64,000 nucleotides of DNA from Roseomonas aerilata DSM 19363 (GTDB lineage: Bacteria > Pseudomonadota > Alphaproteobacteria > Acetobacterales > Acetobacteraceae): the NCBI RefSeq assembly GCF_000711725.1, contig NZ_JONP01000020.1:26982-90981 (forward strand). The letters run 5' to 3'. Position 1 is the stretch's first letter. The number at the start of each line of letters is the position of its first letter. Positions 57,173 to 64,000 of the stretch are shown in pieces. The notes beneath the pieces were generated by a model. The model worked only from the letters and a program-made list of their open reading frames with translations. It was not told the origin of the DNA and made no database searches. The position numbers and the translations under genes were made by a program.

Positions 57173-57502
57173 ATGGCGGCGCGCTTCACGAGCTATGCCG
57201 AGTTCTGGCCGCATTATCTGCGCGAGCACGCGAGCCCGGTGACGCGGGGCGTGCATGTCACGGGCACGCTCATCGGCCTCGCGCTCTTCCTCGGCGGTAT
57301 CCTCTTCGGCAACTGGTGGCTGGTTCTGGCGGGGGTGGTGAGCGGCTACCTCTTTGCCTGGGGCAGCCACATGCTGGTGGAGCGGAACCGGCCGGCGACC
57401 TTTAGCCATCCCCTCTGGTCGCTCGGCTCAGATCTTCGGATGGCCTGGCTGTTCCTGAGGGGACGGCTGGACCGGGAGCTGCGCCGGGCCGGTGTGTCCT
57501 GA
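57173..57502 (+). CDS. DUF962/Mpo1-like membrane protein
   Basis: A 109-aa protein with the DUF962 start TSYAEFWPHYLREHASPVTRGVHVTGT, two central membrane spans (GLALFLGGILFGNWWLVLAGVVSGYLFAW) and SHMLVERNRPATFSHPLWSL. Yeast Mpo1 of this family is a dioxygenase for 2-hydroxy fatty acids; the conserved histidines are present here, but bacterial function is untested. ATG at 57173 has GGGAGG upstream. Confidence 0.85.
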   Translation: MAARFTSYAEFWPHYLREHASPVTRGVHVTGTLIGLALFLGGILFGNWWLVLAGVVSGYLFAWGSHMLVERNRPATFSHPLWSLGSDLRMAWLFLRGRLDRELRRAGVS

Positions 57503-57506
57503 ACCG

Positions 57507-58175
57507 CTACCAGGGCAGGTCCTTGCCGTCGTAGTTCACGTAGGCGACGCCGCCGGCGCCCGCGCGCTTCTCCAACATATCGGTGACGCGCGGGATGCTC
57601 TGCTCGATGGAGAGCGCCGCTTCCTCGCCGCCCATCTCTGTGCGGACCCAGCCGGGGGCGGTGGCGATATAGGTGCGGCCCTCCGCGGCACGCCGCGCGG
57701 CGATGCTCTTCAGGCCGGTGTTCAGCGCGGCCTTGCTCATCCGATAAGCCTCCCAGCCGCCGGTACCGTTGCCGGCCACGCTGCCGAGGCCGGAGGACAT
57801 GACCGCGACCGTTCCCTCGCGCGGGACGAGGTGGACCATGCGGTCGATCAGGTGGAGCGGCGCAAGCGCGTTGGTGAGCATCAGCCGGGCGAAGACGTCC
57901 GGCTGCACCTCGCCAATCGGGCGCTTGTCGTCGGCGATGCCGGCATTGACGAAGAGCACGTCCAGGCGGCGATCCTTCAGGGCGCGCGCGAAGGCGTCCA
58001 CCCCGGCCCAGTCCGTCACGTCGAGGGTATGGACCTCCAGCTTGCCGGGCGGTGCGTCGCGCAGCGCGGCGGGGTCACGCACGGTCGCGATCACGTGCCA
58101 GCCGCGCGACAGATGCTCCTCCGCCAGCGCGCGGCCGAGGCCGCGGGAGGCGCCGACGATCAGGATGGTCTTCAT
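57507..58175 (-). CDS. Short-chain dehydrogenase/reductase coupled to rutCD
   Basis: A 222-aa classical SDR. NAD(P)-binding GASRGLGRA at about 8-16, the NAG motif, the active-site SSGLGS and YRMSK (Y and K of the YxxxK). It overlaps rutD by ATGA. In the Rut pathway a malonic semialdehyde reductase is required (RutE or the SDR YdfG in E. coli), so this protein may fill that step; sequence alone does not prove it, since it looks closer to generic CsgA-like SDRs. Confidence 0.8.
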   Translation of the reverse strand: MKTILIVGASRGLGRALAEEHLSRGWHVIATVRDPAALRDAPPGKLEVHTLDVTDWAGVDAFARALKDRRLDVLFVNAGIADDKRPIGEVQPDVFARLMLTNALAPLHLIDRMVHLVPREGTVAVMSSGLGSVAGNGTGGWEAYRMSKAALNTGLKSIAARRAAEGRTYIATAPGWVRTEMGGEEAALSIEQSIPRVTDMLEKRAGAGGVAYVNYDGKDLPW

Positions 58176-58945
58176 GCGTCTCTCTCCAGGAAATCGATGA
58201 CGGCACGGTTGAAGGGGCCGGGCTGCTCCACGGTGAAGGCGTGGCCACCGGTCTCGGTGATCCAGAGGCGGGCGTTCGGCAGGCCCTCGGCGAGGACCTG
58301 CGAGGCGGTCCAGGGCACGAGGAGGTCGTCGCGCGAGACGGTGACGAGGGTGGGGGCTGCGATGCGCGCGAGGTCGGCGCGAGCGTCGAAGGCGCGGAGT
58401 GCCGCAATCCGGCGGCGGAGGTTTTCGGCGCCCTGGAAATGCGCGGTGCCATGCGCGATCTCCGCGTCGATGCGGGTGAAGTTCGCGGCCATGTAGGGCG
58501 CGGTGTGCAGGAAGAGGGGCTGGGCCGCGACATAGGCCGCGGGCCCTTGCGCCGCGAGGATGCCGAGGCGGATGTCGAAACAGCGCTCCGAGTGCGGCTC
58601 CACCTTCGCCCAGGCGTTGACGAGCACCAGGCGGTCCAACCGCGCCGGGTGGCGGCGGGCGAGTTCGAGGCCGACGAGGCCGCCCAGGGCGTGGCCGATG
58701 AAGTGGGCGCGGGCGAGGCCGGCTTTGTCCATCACCGCCGCCACGTCGTCGGCCATGTGGCCGATGGTGTAGCCGTCCGGCAGATCCTCCGCGTTGCGGC
58801 CGGTGCCGCGCTGGTCGAAGGCGACGACCTGGAAGTGTTCCTCCAGCGCCGCGCGCTGCGGGGTCCAGAAGGCGGCAGCCCCGCCGAGGCCGGCGGAGAG
58901 AACCACCGCCGGCGCGCCGGGCTTGCCGGTGAGCTCGTATCTCAT
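58172..58945 (-). CDS. rutD: RutD-like alpha/beta hydrolase (aminoacrylate hydrolase)
   Basis: A 257-aa hydrolase-fold protein. The nucleophile elbow reads GHALGG: Ala where hydrolases carry Ser, which I recall as a feature of E. coli RutD too. [19 protein letters not shown] and [15 protein letters not shown] resemble RutD. It would speed the breakdown of aminoacrylate to malonic semialdehyde in uracil catabolism. It overlaps rutC upstream and the SDR downstream, each by ATGA. The long frame upstream to 59512 is shadow. Confidence 0.88.
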   Translation of the reverse strand: MRYELTGKPGAPAVVLSAGLGGAAAFWTPQRAALEEHFQVVAFDQRGTGRNAEDLPDGYTIGHMADDVAAVMDKAGLARAHFIGHALGGLVGLELARRHPARLDRLVLVNAWAKVEPHSERCFDIRLGILAAQGPAAYVAAQPLFLHTAPYMAANFTRIDAEIAHGTAHFQGAENLRRRIAALRAFDARADLARIAAPTLVTVSRDDLLVPWTASQVLAEGLPNARLWITETGGHAFTVEQPGPFNRAVIDFLERDA

Positions 58946-59328
58946 CGACCGATATGCGCGACGGTCGCGATTTCCACGAGCGCCTCGGGTTTCACCAGGC
59001 CGCACTGGATGCAGTAGCGGGCGGGCTTGTCCCCGGGGAAATACTCGGCATAGACGGCGTTCACGGCGGCGTAGTTCGCCCAGTCCGTGACGAAGATGTG
59101 GTTCATCGTCACGTCGGCCATGGTGCCGCCCGCGGCCTCGATGACGGACTTGATGAGCTCCAGCACGTGCCGCGTCTGGGCGGCGGCATCGCCGGGATGG
59201 ACGACGTTGTTCTCCTTGTCGAAGGGCAGGGTGCCGGAGACGTAGAGGACGCCGTCCGCCATGGCGCCGGGCGAGAAGGGCGCGATGGGCTTGCCGGAGC
59301 CGGCGGGGATGATGGCCTTCATGGGCAT
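58942..59328 (-). CDS. rutC: RutC-like (RidA-family) aminoacrylate reactive-intermediate protein
   Basis: 128 aa, the same length as E. coli RutC. The RidA/YjgF family motif is clear: [75 protein letters not shown]. In the Rut pathway it handles the peracid/aminoacrylate intermediate. It is first in a three-gene coupled unit. The ATG at 59328 matches the family start [10 protein letters not shown]. rutA, rutB, rutF and rutG are not in the window. Confidence 0.93.
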   Translation of the reverse strand: MPMKAIIPAGSGKPIAPFSPGAMADGVLYVSGTLPFDKENNVVHPGDAAAQTRHVLELIKSVIEAAGGTMADVTMNHIFVTDWANYAAVNAVYAEYFPGDKPARYCIQCGLVKPEALVEIATVAHIGR

Positions 59329-59426
59329 GGCGGGGCTGTTCCTCTGGCTCGGTCGTTGCGCGGGTCGAACGGCGGGGCGCTGGCCTTCCCAGCCTAGGGT
59401 CGGGCGCCGTAGCCTGACCAGCCGCG

Positions 59427-60404
59427 GTGGCGCCGCTCCCCCACGGGAAAACCTTGCCGGAGGCTGTCCTGAACGACGCCGCGCCACGACTCATCGCGCT
59501 CGACTGGGGCACCTCCTCGCTCCGCGCCTATCTCATGGGGGAGGGCGGAGCGGTGCTGGAGACGCACCGGCTGCCGCTCGGCATCATGCAGGTGGAGGGG
59601 GGCGACTTCGCAGGCGCTTTCGAGCAGGCGGCAGGCGACTGGCGCCGGCGCTGGCGGGCGCTGCCGGCGCTGGCGGCGGGCATGATCGGCAGCGCGCAGG
59701 GCTGGGTCGAGGCGCCTTACGTGCCCTGCCCGGCGGGGCTGGAGGAACTGGCCGGCGGGCTGGTTCCGGTGCCGGGCGCGGCCCTCTCGATCATCCCGGG
59801 CGTCGTGCAGCACGGCGACGCGCCGAACGTGATGCGGGGGGAGGAGACGCAGATCCTCGGCGCCCTTTCCTCACACGGCGATGGGCGCTTCGTGATGCCG
59901 GGCACTCATTCGAAATGGGTGGAGGTCACGGGCGGCCGGATCCGTCGCTTCGAGACCCACATGACCGGCGAGCTTTTCGCGGTGCTGCGCCGGCACTCCA
60001 TCCTCGGCCGCTTCGTCCGGGAGGATGACCCGCCGCCGCCGGAGGAAGTCGCGCGAGCGGCCTTCGCGCGCGGGGTCAAAGCGCTGCGCGACGCGCCGTC
60101 CGGCCTCTCGCCGCTGCTCTTCTCCGCGCGCTCGCTCGTGCTGACGGGCGGCCTCGCGCGGGAGGCGAGCCTCGACTATCTCTCCGGCCTTTTGATCGGG
60201 GAGGAGTTGCGTGCGGGGCTCCACGCGATGTCCGGCGGTCTGGCGCTGGTCGGCGATGCGGCGCTCTGTGAGCGCTATCGCCAGGCGCTCTCGATCTTCG
60301 GCGTCACTGCGGTCGAACTGCTCGGCGATACGGCCGCCGCCGGGCTTTGGCGCATCGCCGGGGCGGCCGGGCTCACCGGCGCCGGGTTGGAGAAGAATCC
60401 TTGA
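59427..60404 (+). CDS. dgoK: 2-dehydro-3-deoxygalactonokinase
   Basis: A 325-aa sugar kinase of the DgoK family that phosphorylates 2-dehydro-3-deoxygalactonate. Markers: [15 protein letters not shown] near the N-terminus, [31 protein letters not shown] and [11 protein letters not shown]. The first 18 residues after GTG at 59427 are doubtful; TTG at 59454 is an alternative. It overlaps the aldolase gene by TTGA. The gap to the divergent rutC start is under 100 bases. Confidence 0.88.
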   Translation: MAPLPHGKTLPEAVLNDAAPRLIALDWGTSSLRAYLMGEGGAVLETHRLPLGIMQVEGGDFAGAFEQAAGDWRRRWRALPALAAGMIGSAQGWVEAPYVPCPAGLEELAGGLVPVPGAALSIIPGVVQHGDAPNVMRGEETQILGALSSHGDGRFVMPGTHSKWVEVTGGRIRRFETHMTGELFAVLRRHSILGRFVREDDPPPPEEVARAAFARGVKALRDAPSGLSPLLFSARSLVLTGGLAREASLDYLSGLLIGEELRAGLHAMSGGLALVGDAALCERYRQALSIFGVTAVELLGDTAAAGLWRIAGAAGLTGAGLEKNP

Positions 60405-61033
60405 TCCTGCAAACCTTCATGAACCAGCTGCCGCTGGTCGCGATCCTGCGCGGCGTGACGCCGGAGGAGGTGGTGCCGATCGGGCGCGCCCTGGTGGAGG
60501 CAGGGTTCTCGATCATCGAGGTTCCTCTGAACTCGCCGCGGCCGCTAGAGAGCATCCGGGCGCTGGCGGAGGCCCTCGGGCCTGATGTGCTGGTGGGCGC
60601 GGGCACCGTCCTGGCGCCGGAGGCGGTCGAGGAGGTGGCTGCGGCCGGCGGGCGGATCATCGTCATGCCGCATGGCGACCCTGCCGTGATCCGCGCCGCG
60701 AAAGCGGCCGGGCTGCTCTGCGTGCCCGGTGTCTCGACAGCCACCGAGGGCTTCGCGGCGCTTGCAGCCGGGGCGGACGCGTTGAAGCTCTTCCCGGCGG
60801 AGCTGCTGACGCCGCGCGTGCTGAAGGCGATGCTGAGCGTCTTTCCCCGCGGCACGCGCTTCCTGCCAGTGGGCGGCATCGTGCCGGAGGGAATGGGGGA
60901 GTTCGTAGCGGCGGGGGCGGCCGGCTTCGGTCTTGGTTCCGCCCTCTACAAGCCGGGCGCCACCGCGGATGAGGTGGGCGAGCGCGCCCGGCGCTTCGTG
61001 GAAGCCTGGAGGGCGCTGCGGCGGCAGGCCTGA
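60401..61033 (+). CDS. dgoA: 2-dehydro-3-deoxy-6-phosphogalactonate aldolase
   Basis: A 210-aa KDPG-type aldolase. LVAILRGVTPEEV, EVPLNSPRPLESI, VGAGTVL and the Schiff-base lysine K129 in ALKLFPAELL match DgoA. It splits KDPGal to pyruvate and glyceraldehyde-3-phosphate. The probable start is TTG at 60401 (GGAG eight bases upstream and overlap with the dgoK stop); ATG at 60419 would give 204 aa, the E. coli length. Confidence 0.9.
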   Translation: MILQTFMNQLPLVAILRGVTPEEVVPIGRALVEAGFSIIEVPLNSPRPLESIRALAEALGPDVLVGAGTVLAPEAVEEVAAAGGRIIVMPHGDPAVIRAAKAAGLLCVPGVSTATEGFAALAAGADALKLFPAELLTPRVLKAMLSVFPRGTRFLPVGGIVPEGMGEFVAAGAAGFGLGSALYKPGATADEVGERARRFVEAWRALRRQA

Positions 61034-61043
61034 CGCCCCGCCC

Positions 61044-62330
61044 TCAGCTGAAGGCGAACTTCAGGGCGGAGAGCGCCGCGATCAGCCAGACGGCGCCGTG
61101 CACCTCGCCCGCCTTGCCGGCGATGACCTTGACGGCCGCGTAGACGATGAAGCCGAGGCCGATGCCCGTCGCGATGGAGAAGGTGAAGGGCATCGCCATG
61201 GCGGCGAGGATGGCCGGGATGTACTCGGTGGGATCCTCCCAGGCGAGGTCCTTCAGCGACTGGGCCATGAGGCAGGCGACGAAGATGAGCGCCGGTGCCG
61301 TCGCGAAGGCCGGGACGGAGGTCGCGAGCGGCGCGAGGAAGAGCGCGAGGAGGAAGAGCGCGCCGACGGTGAGGGCCGTCAGTCCCGTGCGCCCGCCGGC
61401 CTGGATGCCGGCGGCGCTCTCGATATAGCTGACGGTCGTCGAGGTACCGAGCGCGGCGCCGAGCATGGCGCCGCCGCTGTCCGCCATCAGCGCGCGGCCG
61501 AGGCGGGGCACCGAGCCGTCCGGCCGCATGAGGCCAGCGCGGTGCGTCGTCGCGATCAGCGTGCCCGCGTTGTCCAGCAGGTCCACCATGAAGAAGGTGC
61601 CGACCACCTGCAGCACGCCGAGGCTGAGCGCGCCCACGATGTCCATCTGAAGGAAGGTCGGGGCAAGGGAGGGTGGGGCGGAGACGACGCCGTTCAACGT
61701 GGTGAGGCCGAAGGGAAGGCCGGCGAGCGCGGTCGCCACGATGCCGATGAGGATGGCACCGGGAACCCGCCGCGCGACGAGGCCCGCGATGAGCACGAAA
61801 CCCGCCGCGCCGAGCAGCACTGGGCCCGAGCGGACGGAGCCGAGCGAGACGAGGGTGGCGGGGTTCGCCACGACCAGCTTGAGGTTCTCGAGCCCGATGA
61901 GCGCAAGGAAGAAGCCGATGCCGGCGGCGATGCCGAGCTTCAGCGAGATCGGGATTCCGTTGATCAGCCATTCCCGGAAACCGGCGATGGAGACGAGGAA
62001 GAACAGCACGCCGGAGATGAAGACGGCGCCGAGCGCGACCTGCCAGGAGATGCCCATCCCTGCCACCACGGCAAAGGCAAAATAGGCGTTCAGCCCCATC
62101 CCGGGGGCGAGGGCGATGGGCAGGTTGGCGAGGAAGGCCATCAGCGCGCAGCCGATCGCCGCGGCAAGGCAGGTGGCCACGAAGGCGGCGCCCGCGTCGA
62201 TCCCGGCCGTCGACATGATCTGCGGGTTCACCACGATGATGTAAGCCATGGTGAGAAAGGTGGTGAGGCCGGCGACGACCTCGCGGCGCGGGTTGGTGCC
62301 GCGCGCGGCCATGTCGAAGAAGCGGTCCAC
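61044..62330 (-). CDS. AzgA/GhxP-type purine (adenine/hypoxanthine/guanine) permease
   Basis: 428 aa with about 13-14 membrane spans of the NCS2 AzgA branch: REVVAGLTTFLTMAYIIVVNPQIM at the start, LPIALAPGMGLNAYFAF, ALGTSTTVSYIESAAGI and DLAWEDPTEYIPA. It imports purines by proton symport, matching adenine deaminase and xanthine dehydrogenase in the window. ATG at 62330. It converges on dgoA with ten bases between stops. Confidence 0.9.
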   Translation of the reverse strand: MDRFFDMAARGTNPRREVVAGLTTFLTMAYIIVVNPQIMSTAGIDAGAAFVATCLAAAIGCALMAFLANLPIALAPGMGLNAYFAFAVVAGMGISWQVALGAVFISGVLFFLVSIAGFREWLINGIPISLKLGIAAGIGFFLALIGLENLKLVVANPATLVSLGSVRSGPVLLGAAGFVLIAGLVARRVPGAILIGIVATALAGLPFGLTTLNGVVSAPPSLAPTFLQMDIVGALSLGVLQVVGTFFMVDLLDNAGTLIATTHRAGLMRPDGSVPRLGRALMADSGGAMLGAALGTSTTVSYIESAAGIQAGGRTGLTALTVGALFLLALFLAPLATSVPAFATAPALIFVACLMAQSLKDLAWEDPTEYIPAILAAMAMPFTFSIATGIGLGFIVYAAVKVIAGKAGEVHGAVWLIAALSALKFAFS

Positions 62331-62584
62331 TCGTGAAAACTCCGATGTGCAGCGGCCGTCCGGTGCTACGGTGCCGCCTCTCTCGCGGCAAGGCCAGCAA
62401 GCGACGTGCCGGCTTCCTGCCCGAGGAACGGCCGTACACCCGCGGCCGGCGAGCGCCGAGCCGCCGCGGAAGCGGCGTGGGCGGAACGGCTCCTATTGCG
62501 GGGAGACAGGCCGCGTGGTCCTGACCTAGGCTCCGGCCCGACCCGGCGGGCACGATGCCGGAGCGTATCGGGGAACCAGGAAGC

Positions 62585-63565
62585 ATGGCGCCACCAGCGG
62601 AAGGGAAGGGCGTGCCGACCTCATTGCGGCCCCACCCCGAGGATTACGGCTACGACCTCGACCTCGCGCTCTCGGCGGTGGTCGGGCTGCGCGCGCGCAT
62701 CCCCGACGATGCCTTCACGGCGGCCACCCTGGGGACGGAGCGGGTGGGGAATGCGGTGCTCATCCGCGAGGACGGGCTGCTCGCCACGATCGGCTACCTC
62801 GTCACGGAGGCGGAGGAGGTCTGGCTGACCACGGCAGAGGGGCAGGCGGTGGCCGGCCACGTGATCGGCTATGACCAGGTGACGGGCTTCGGCCTTGTCC
62901 AGGCGCTCGGTAAGCTCGGGATGCCGCCGCTGCCGCTCGGCGTATCGGGCGAGGTGCCGGTCGGGGCGGACATCGTCTTCGCCGGCGCAGGCGGCCGCCC
63001 GGGCGCGCTGGCAGGGCGGGTGGTGGCAAAGCAGGAATTCGCCGGCTACTGGGAATACCTCCTCGACGAGGCGCTGTTCACGGCGCCCGCCCATCCGCAC
63101 TGGAGCGGCGGGGCGGTAATCGGGCCGGACGGCGCGCTGATCGGCATCGGATCGCTCCAGCTCGGCCACGATGCCGGGGACGGGCGCGTGCGGATCCTCA
63201 ACATGAGCGTTCCGATCGACCTGCTGAAGCCGATCATGGGGGAGATGCTGACGCTGGGGCGGCCCGACCGTCCACCACGGCCCTGGCTGGGCATCTCCGT
63301 CAGCGCGGACGAGGGGCAGGTGGTCATCCTCTCCACCGCGGCCCGTGGTCCGGCCGCCCGGGCCGGATTGCGGCGGGGCGACGTGGTGCTGGCCGTGGCC
63401 AAGGAGTCGGTGGCCGACCTGCCGCGCTTCTTCCGCAGCATCTGGGCGCTTGGCGAGGCCGGGGTGGATGTGCCGCTCGTCGTGGAGCGGGAGGGCGACC
63501 GCTTCGAGGTTACCGTGGCCTCCGGAGACCGGCAGCGATTTCTGAAGGCGGCGCCGCTGCACTAG
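62585..63565 (+). CDS. Degenerate HtrA/S1C-like protein with PDZ domain (probable pseudoprotease)
   Basis: 326 aa. Residues about 50-210 follow the trypsin-like HtrA fold, and about 230-315 a PDZ domain (RPWLGISVSADEGQVVILS, AGLRRGDVVLAV). Against DegP the catalytic His aligns with Y71 (ATIGYLVT) and the catalytic Asp with G101 (VTGFGLVQ); only the serine position is kept (S174 in HWSGGAV). No signal peptide, so it is unlike periplasmic DegP. ATG at 62555 is an alternative start. Probably a cytoplasmic scaffold or sensor. Confidence 0.78.
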   Translation: MAPPAEGKGVPTSLRPHPEDYGYDLDLALSAVVGLRARIPDDAFTAATLGTERVGNAVLIREDGLLATIGYLVTEAEEVWLTTAEGQAVAGHVIGYDQVTGFGLVQALGKLGMPPLPLGVSGEVPVGADIVFAGAGGRPGALAGRVVAKQEFAGYWEYLLDEALFTAPAHPHWSGGAVIGPDGALIGIGSLQLGHDAGDGRVRILNMSVPIDLLKPIMGEMLTLGRPDRPPRPWLGISVSADEGQVVILSTAARGPAARAGLRRGDVVLAVAKESVADLPRFFRSIWALGEAGVDVPLVVEREGDRFEVTVASGDRQRFLKAAPLH

Positions 63566-63670
63566 CGCTGCATGGCCGGCCCGTTCCTCCGCCGGGATGC
63601 TGGCGGGGGTGCGCTGGCGGCGCGCGGTAAGTCTGCTATGTCAATCTCGCCGATGAGCGGAGGAAATGCC

Positions 63671-64000
63671 ATGGCCGATCCCCACCTGCCTCCCGATGCG
63701 CTGGAGGCTGATCCTGGCACGGCGGGCGCTGCGCGCAGGACGGCGGCTGAGTTGCGCTCTGCGCGCTGGTTCGGGCCGGCGGACCTCCGGAGCTTCGGGC
63801 ATCGCTCGCGCGCCATGCAGATGGGCTACAGCCCGGAGGAGTGGACGGGCAAGCCGGTGATTGCGATCGTCAACACCTGGTCCGACCTCAATCCCTGCCA
63901 CGTGCACTTCAAGCAGCGCGTGGACGACGTCAAGCGCGGCATTCTCATGGCCGGCGGCTTCCCGGTGGAGTTGCCGGCGATCTCGGTGTCGGAAAGCTAC
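63671..64000 (+). CDS. IlvD/Edd-family sugar-acid dehydratase (N-terminal part)
   Basis: The first 110 residues of an IlvD/Edd dehydratase; the gene runs past the window end. WFGPADLRSFGHRSRAMQMGYSPEEW, IVNTWSDLNPCHVHFKQRVDDVKRG and FPVELPAISVSE place it with arabonate/xylonate/galactonate-type dehydratases more than dihydroxy-acid dehydratase; the cysteine in NPCH is a likely Fe-S ligand. ATG at 63671 follows GGAGGAAA. Together with dgoK and dgoA it suggests sugar-acid catabolism. Confidence 0.82.
   Translation, partial: MADPHLPPDALEADPGTAGAARRTAAELRSARWFGPADLRSFGHRSRAMQMGYSPEEWTGKPVIAIVNTWSDLNPCHVHFKQRVDDVKRGILMAGGFPVELPAISVSESY

Noticed and set aside
62331..62584. Purine riboswitch before the AzgA permease
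   Set aside because: I found no purine-aptamer core (paired loops with conserved pyrimidine-rich junctions) in this 254-base divergent region or upstream of xdhA.

Overview
The window is a compact, very GC-rich stretch of bacterial chromosome, tightly packed with genes that mostly overlap or abut (ATGA, TGATG, GTGA and TTGA junctions are frequent). The gene content points to an alphaproteobacterium, probably an Acetobacteraceae/Roseomonas-like organism: a Bug-type solute receptor, an XdhAB pair, rpmI-rplT-pheST, a Ugp-type sugar-phosphate importer, leucine catabolism genes and an alginate-type O-acetylation set. This placement rests on gene content and composition only. I saw no rRNA, tRNA, insertion sequence, prophage or CRISPR array.

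Layout. 1-4800 (minus): leucine degradation, ivd-mccB-mccA. 4850-8532 (minus): xanthine dehydrogenase xdhA-xdhB, followed upstream by a single-domain response regulator, a periplasmic Bug receptor and lepA. 12075-13531 (plus): a nickel/iron-type unit, a His-rich PadR repressor (NfeR/YqjI-like) overlapping a ferric-chelate reductase (NfeF/YqjH-like), with a clear dyad over the promoter. 13539-18671 (minus): a CMD-family protein, then rpmI-rplT-pheS-pheT with a good promoter and structured leaders. 18735-24456 (plus): a phosphoesterase, a Ser/Thr kinase-UspA fusion, a deaminase, dapF, ftsY and a creatininase-family amidohydrolase. 24453-31198 (mostly minus): two small unknowns, a NUDIX hydrolase, a large TPR-glycosyltransferase and ugpA-ugpE-ugpC without ugpB.

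31450-39589: a GvpL/F-like unknown, an MFS permease and a beta-ketoadipyl-CoA-type thiolase (plus), then a 509-aa unknown coupled to a glycosyltransferase (minus), then galE and an SGNH hydrolase (plus). 39946-47098: an exopolysaccharide O-acetylation locus, with AlgX/J-like and AlgF genes converging on an algI-algJ-TPR unit whose TPR protein resembles the periplasmic part of BcsC but lacks the outer-membrane barrel. 47302-53626: purine/nucleoside salvage and scavenging genes (adenine deaminase coupled to a family-5 binding protein, divergent from an M20 amidohydrolase and a nucleoside hydrolase, then a glycerophosphodiesterase). 53666-57502: an EntS-type MFS exporter, an MsbA-like ABC exporter and an Mpo1-like membrane protein. 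57507-59328 (minus): rutC-rutD-SDR, a fragment of the Rut pyrimidine pathway. 59427-64000: dgoK-dgoA, an AzgA-type purine permease, a catalytically degenerate HtrA-like protein, and the start of an IlvD/Edd-family sugar-acid dehydratase.

Themes that recur are purine/pyrimidine use (xdhAB, ade, nucleoside hydrolase, rutCD, azgA), sugar-acid breakdown (dgoK, dgoA, IlvD/Edd) and surface polysaccharide assembly and decoration (two glycosyltransferases, galE, SGNH, alg-like genes). The best leads for something not well described are the kinase-UspA/phosphoesterase/deaminase unit, the acetylation locus with the barrel-less BcsC-like protein, and the self-contained NfeR/NfeF operon.
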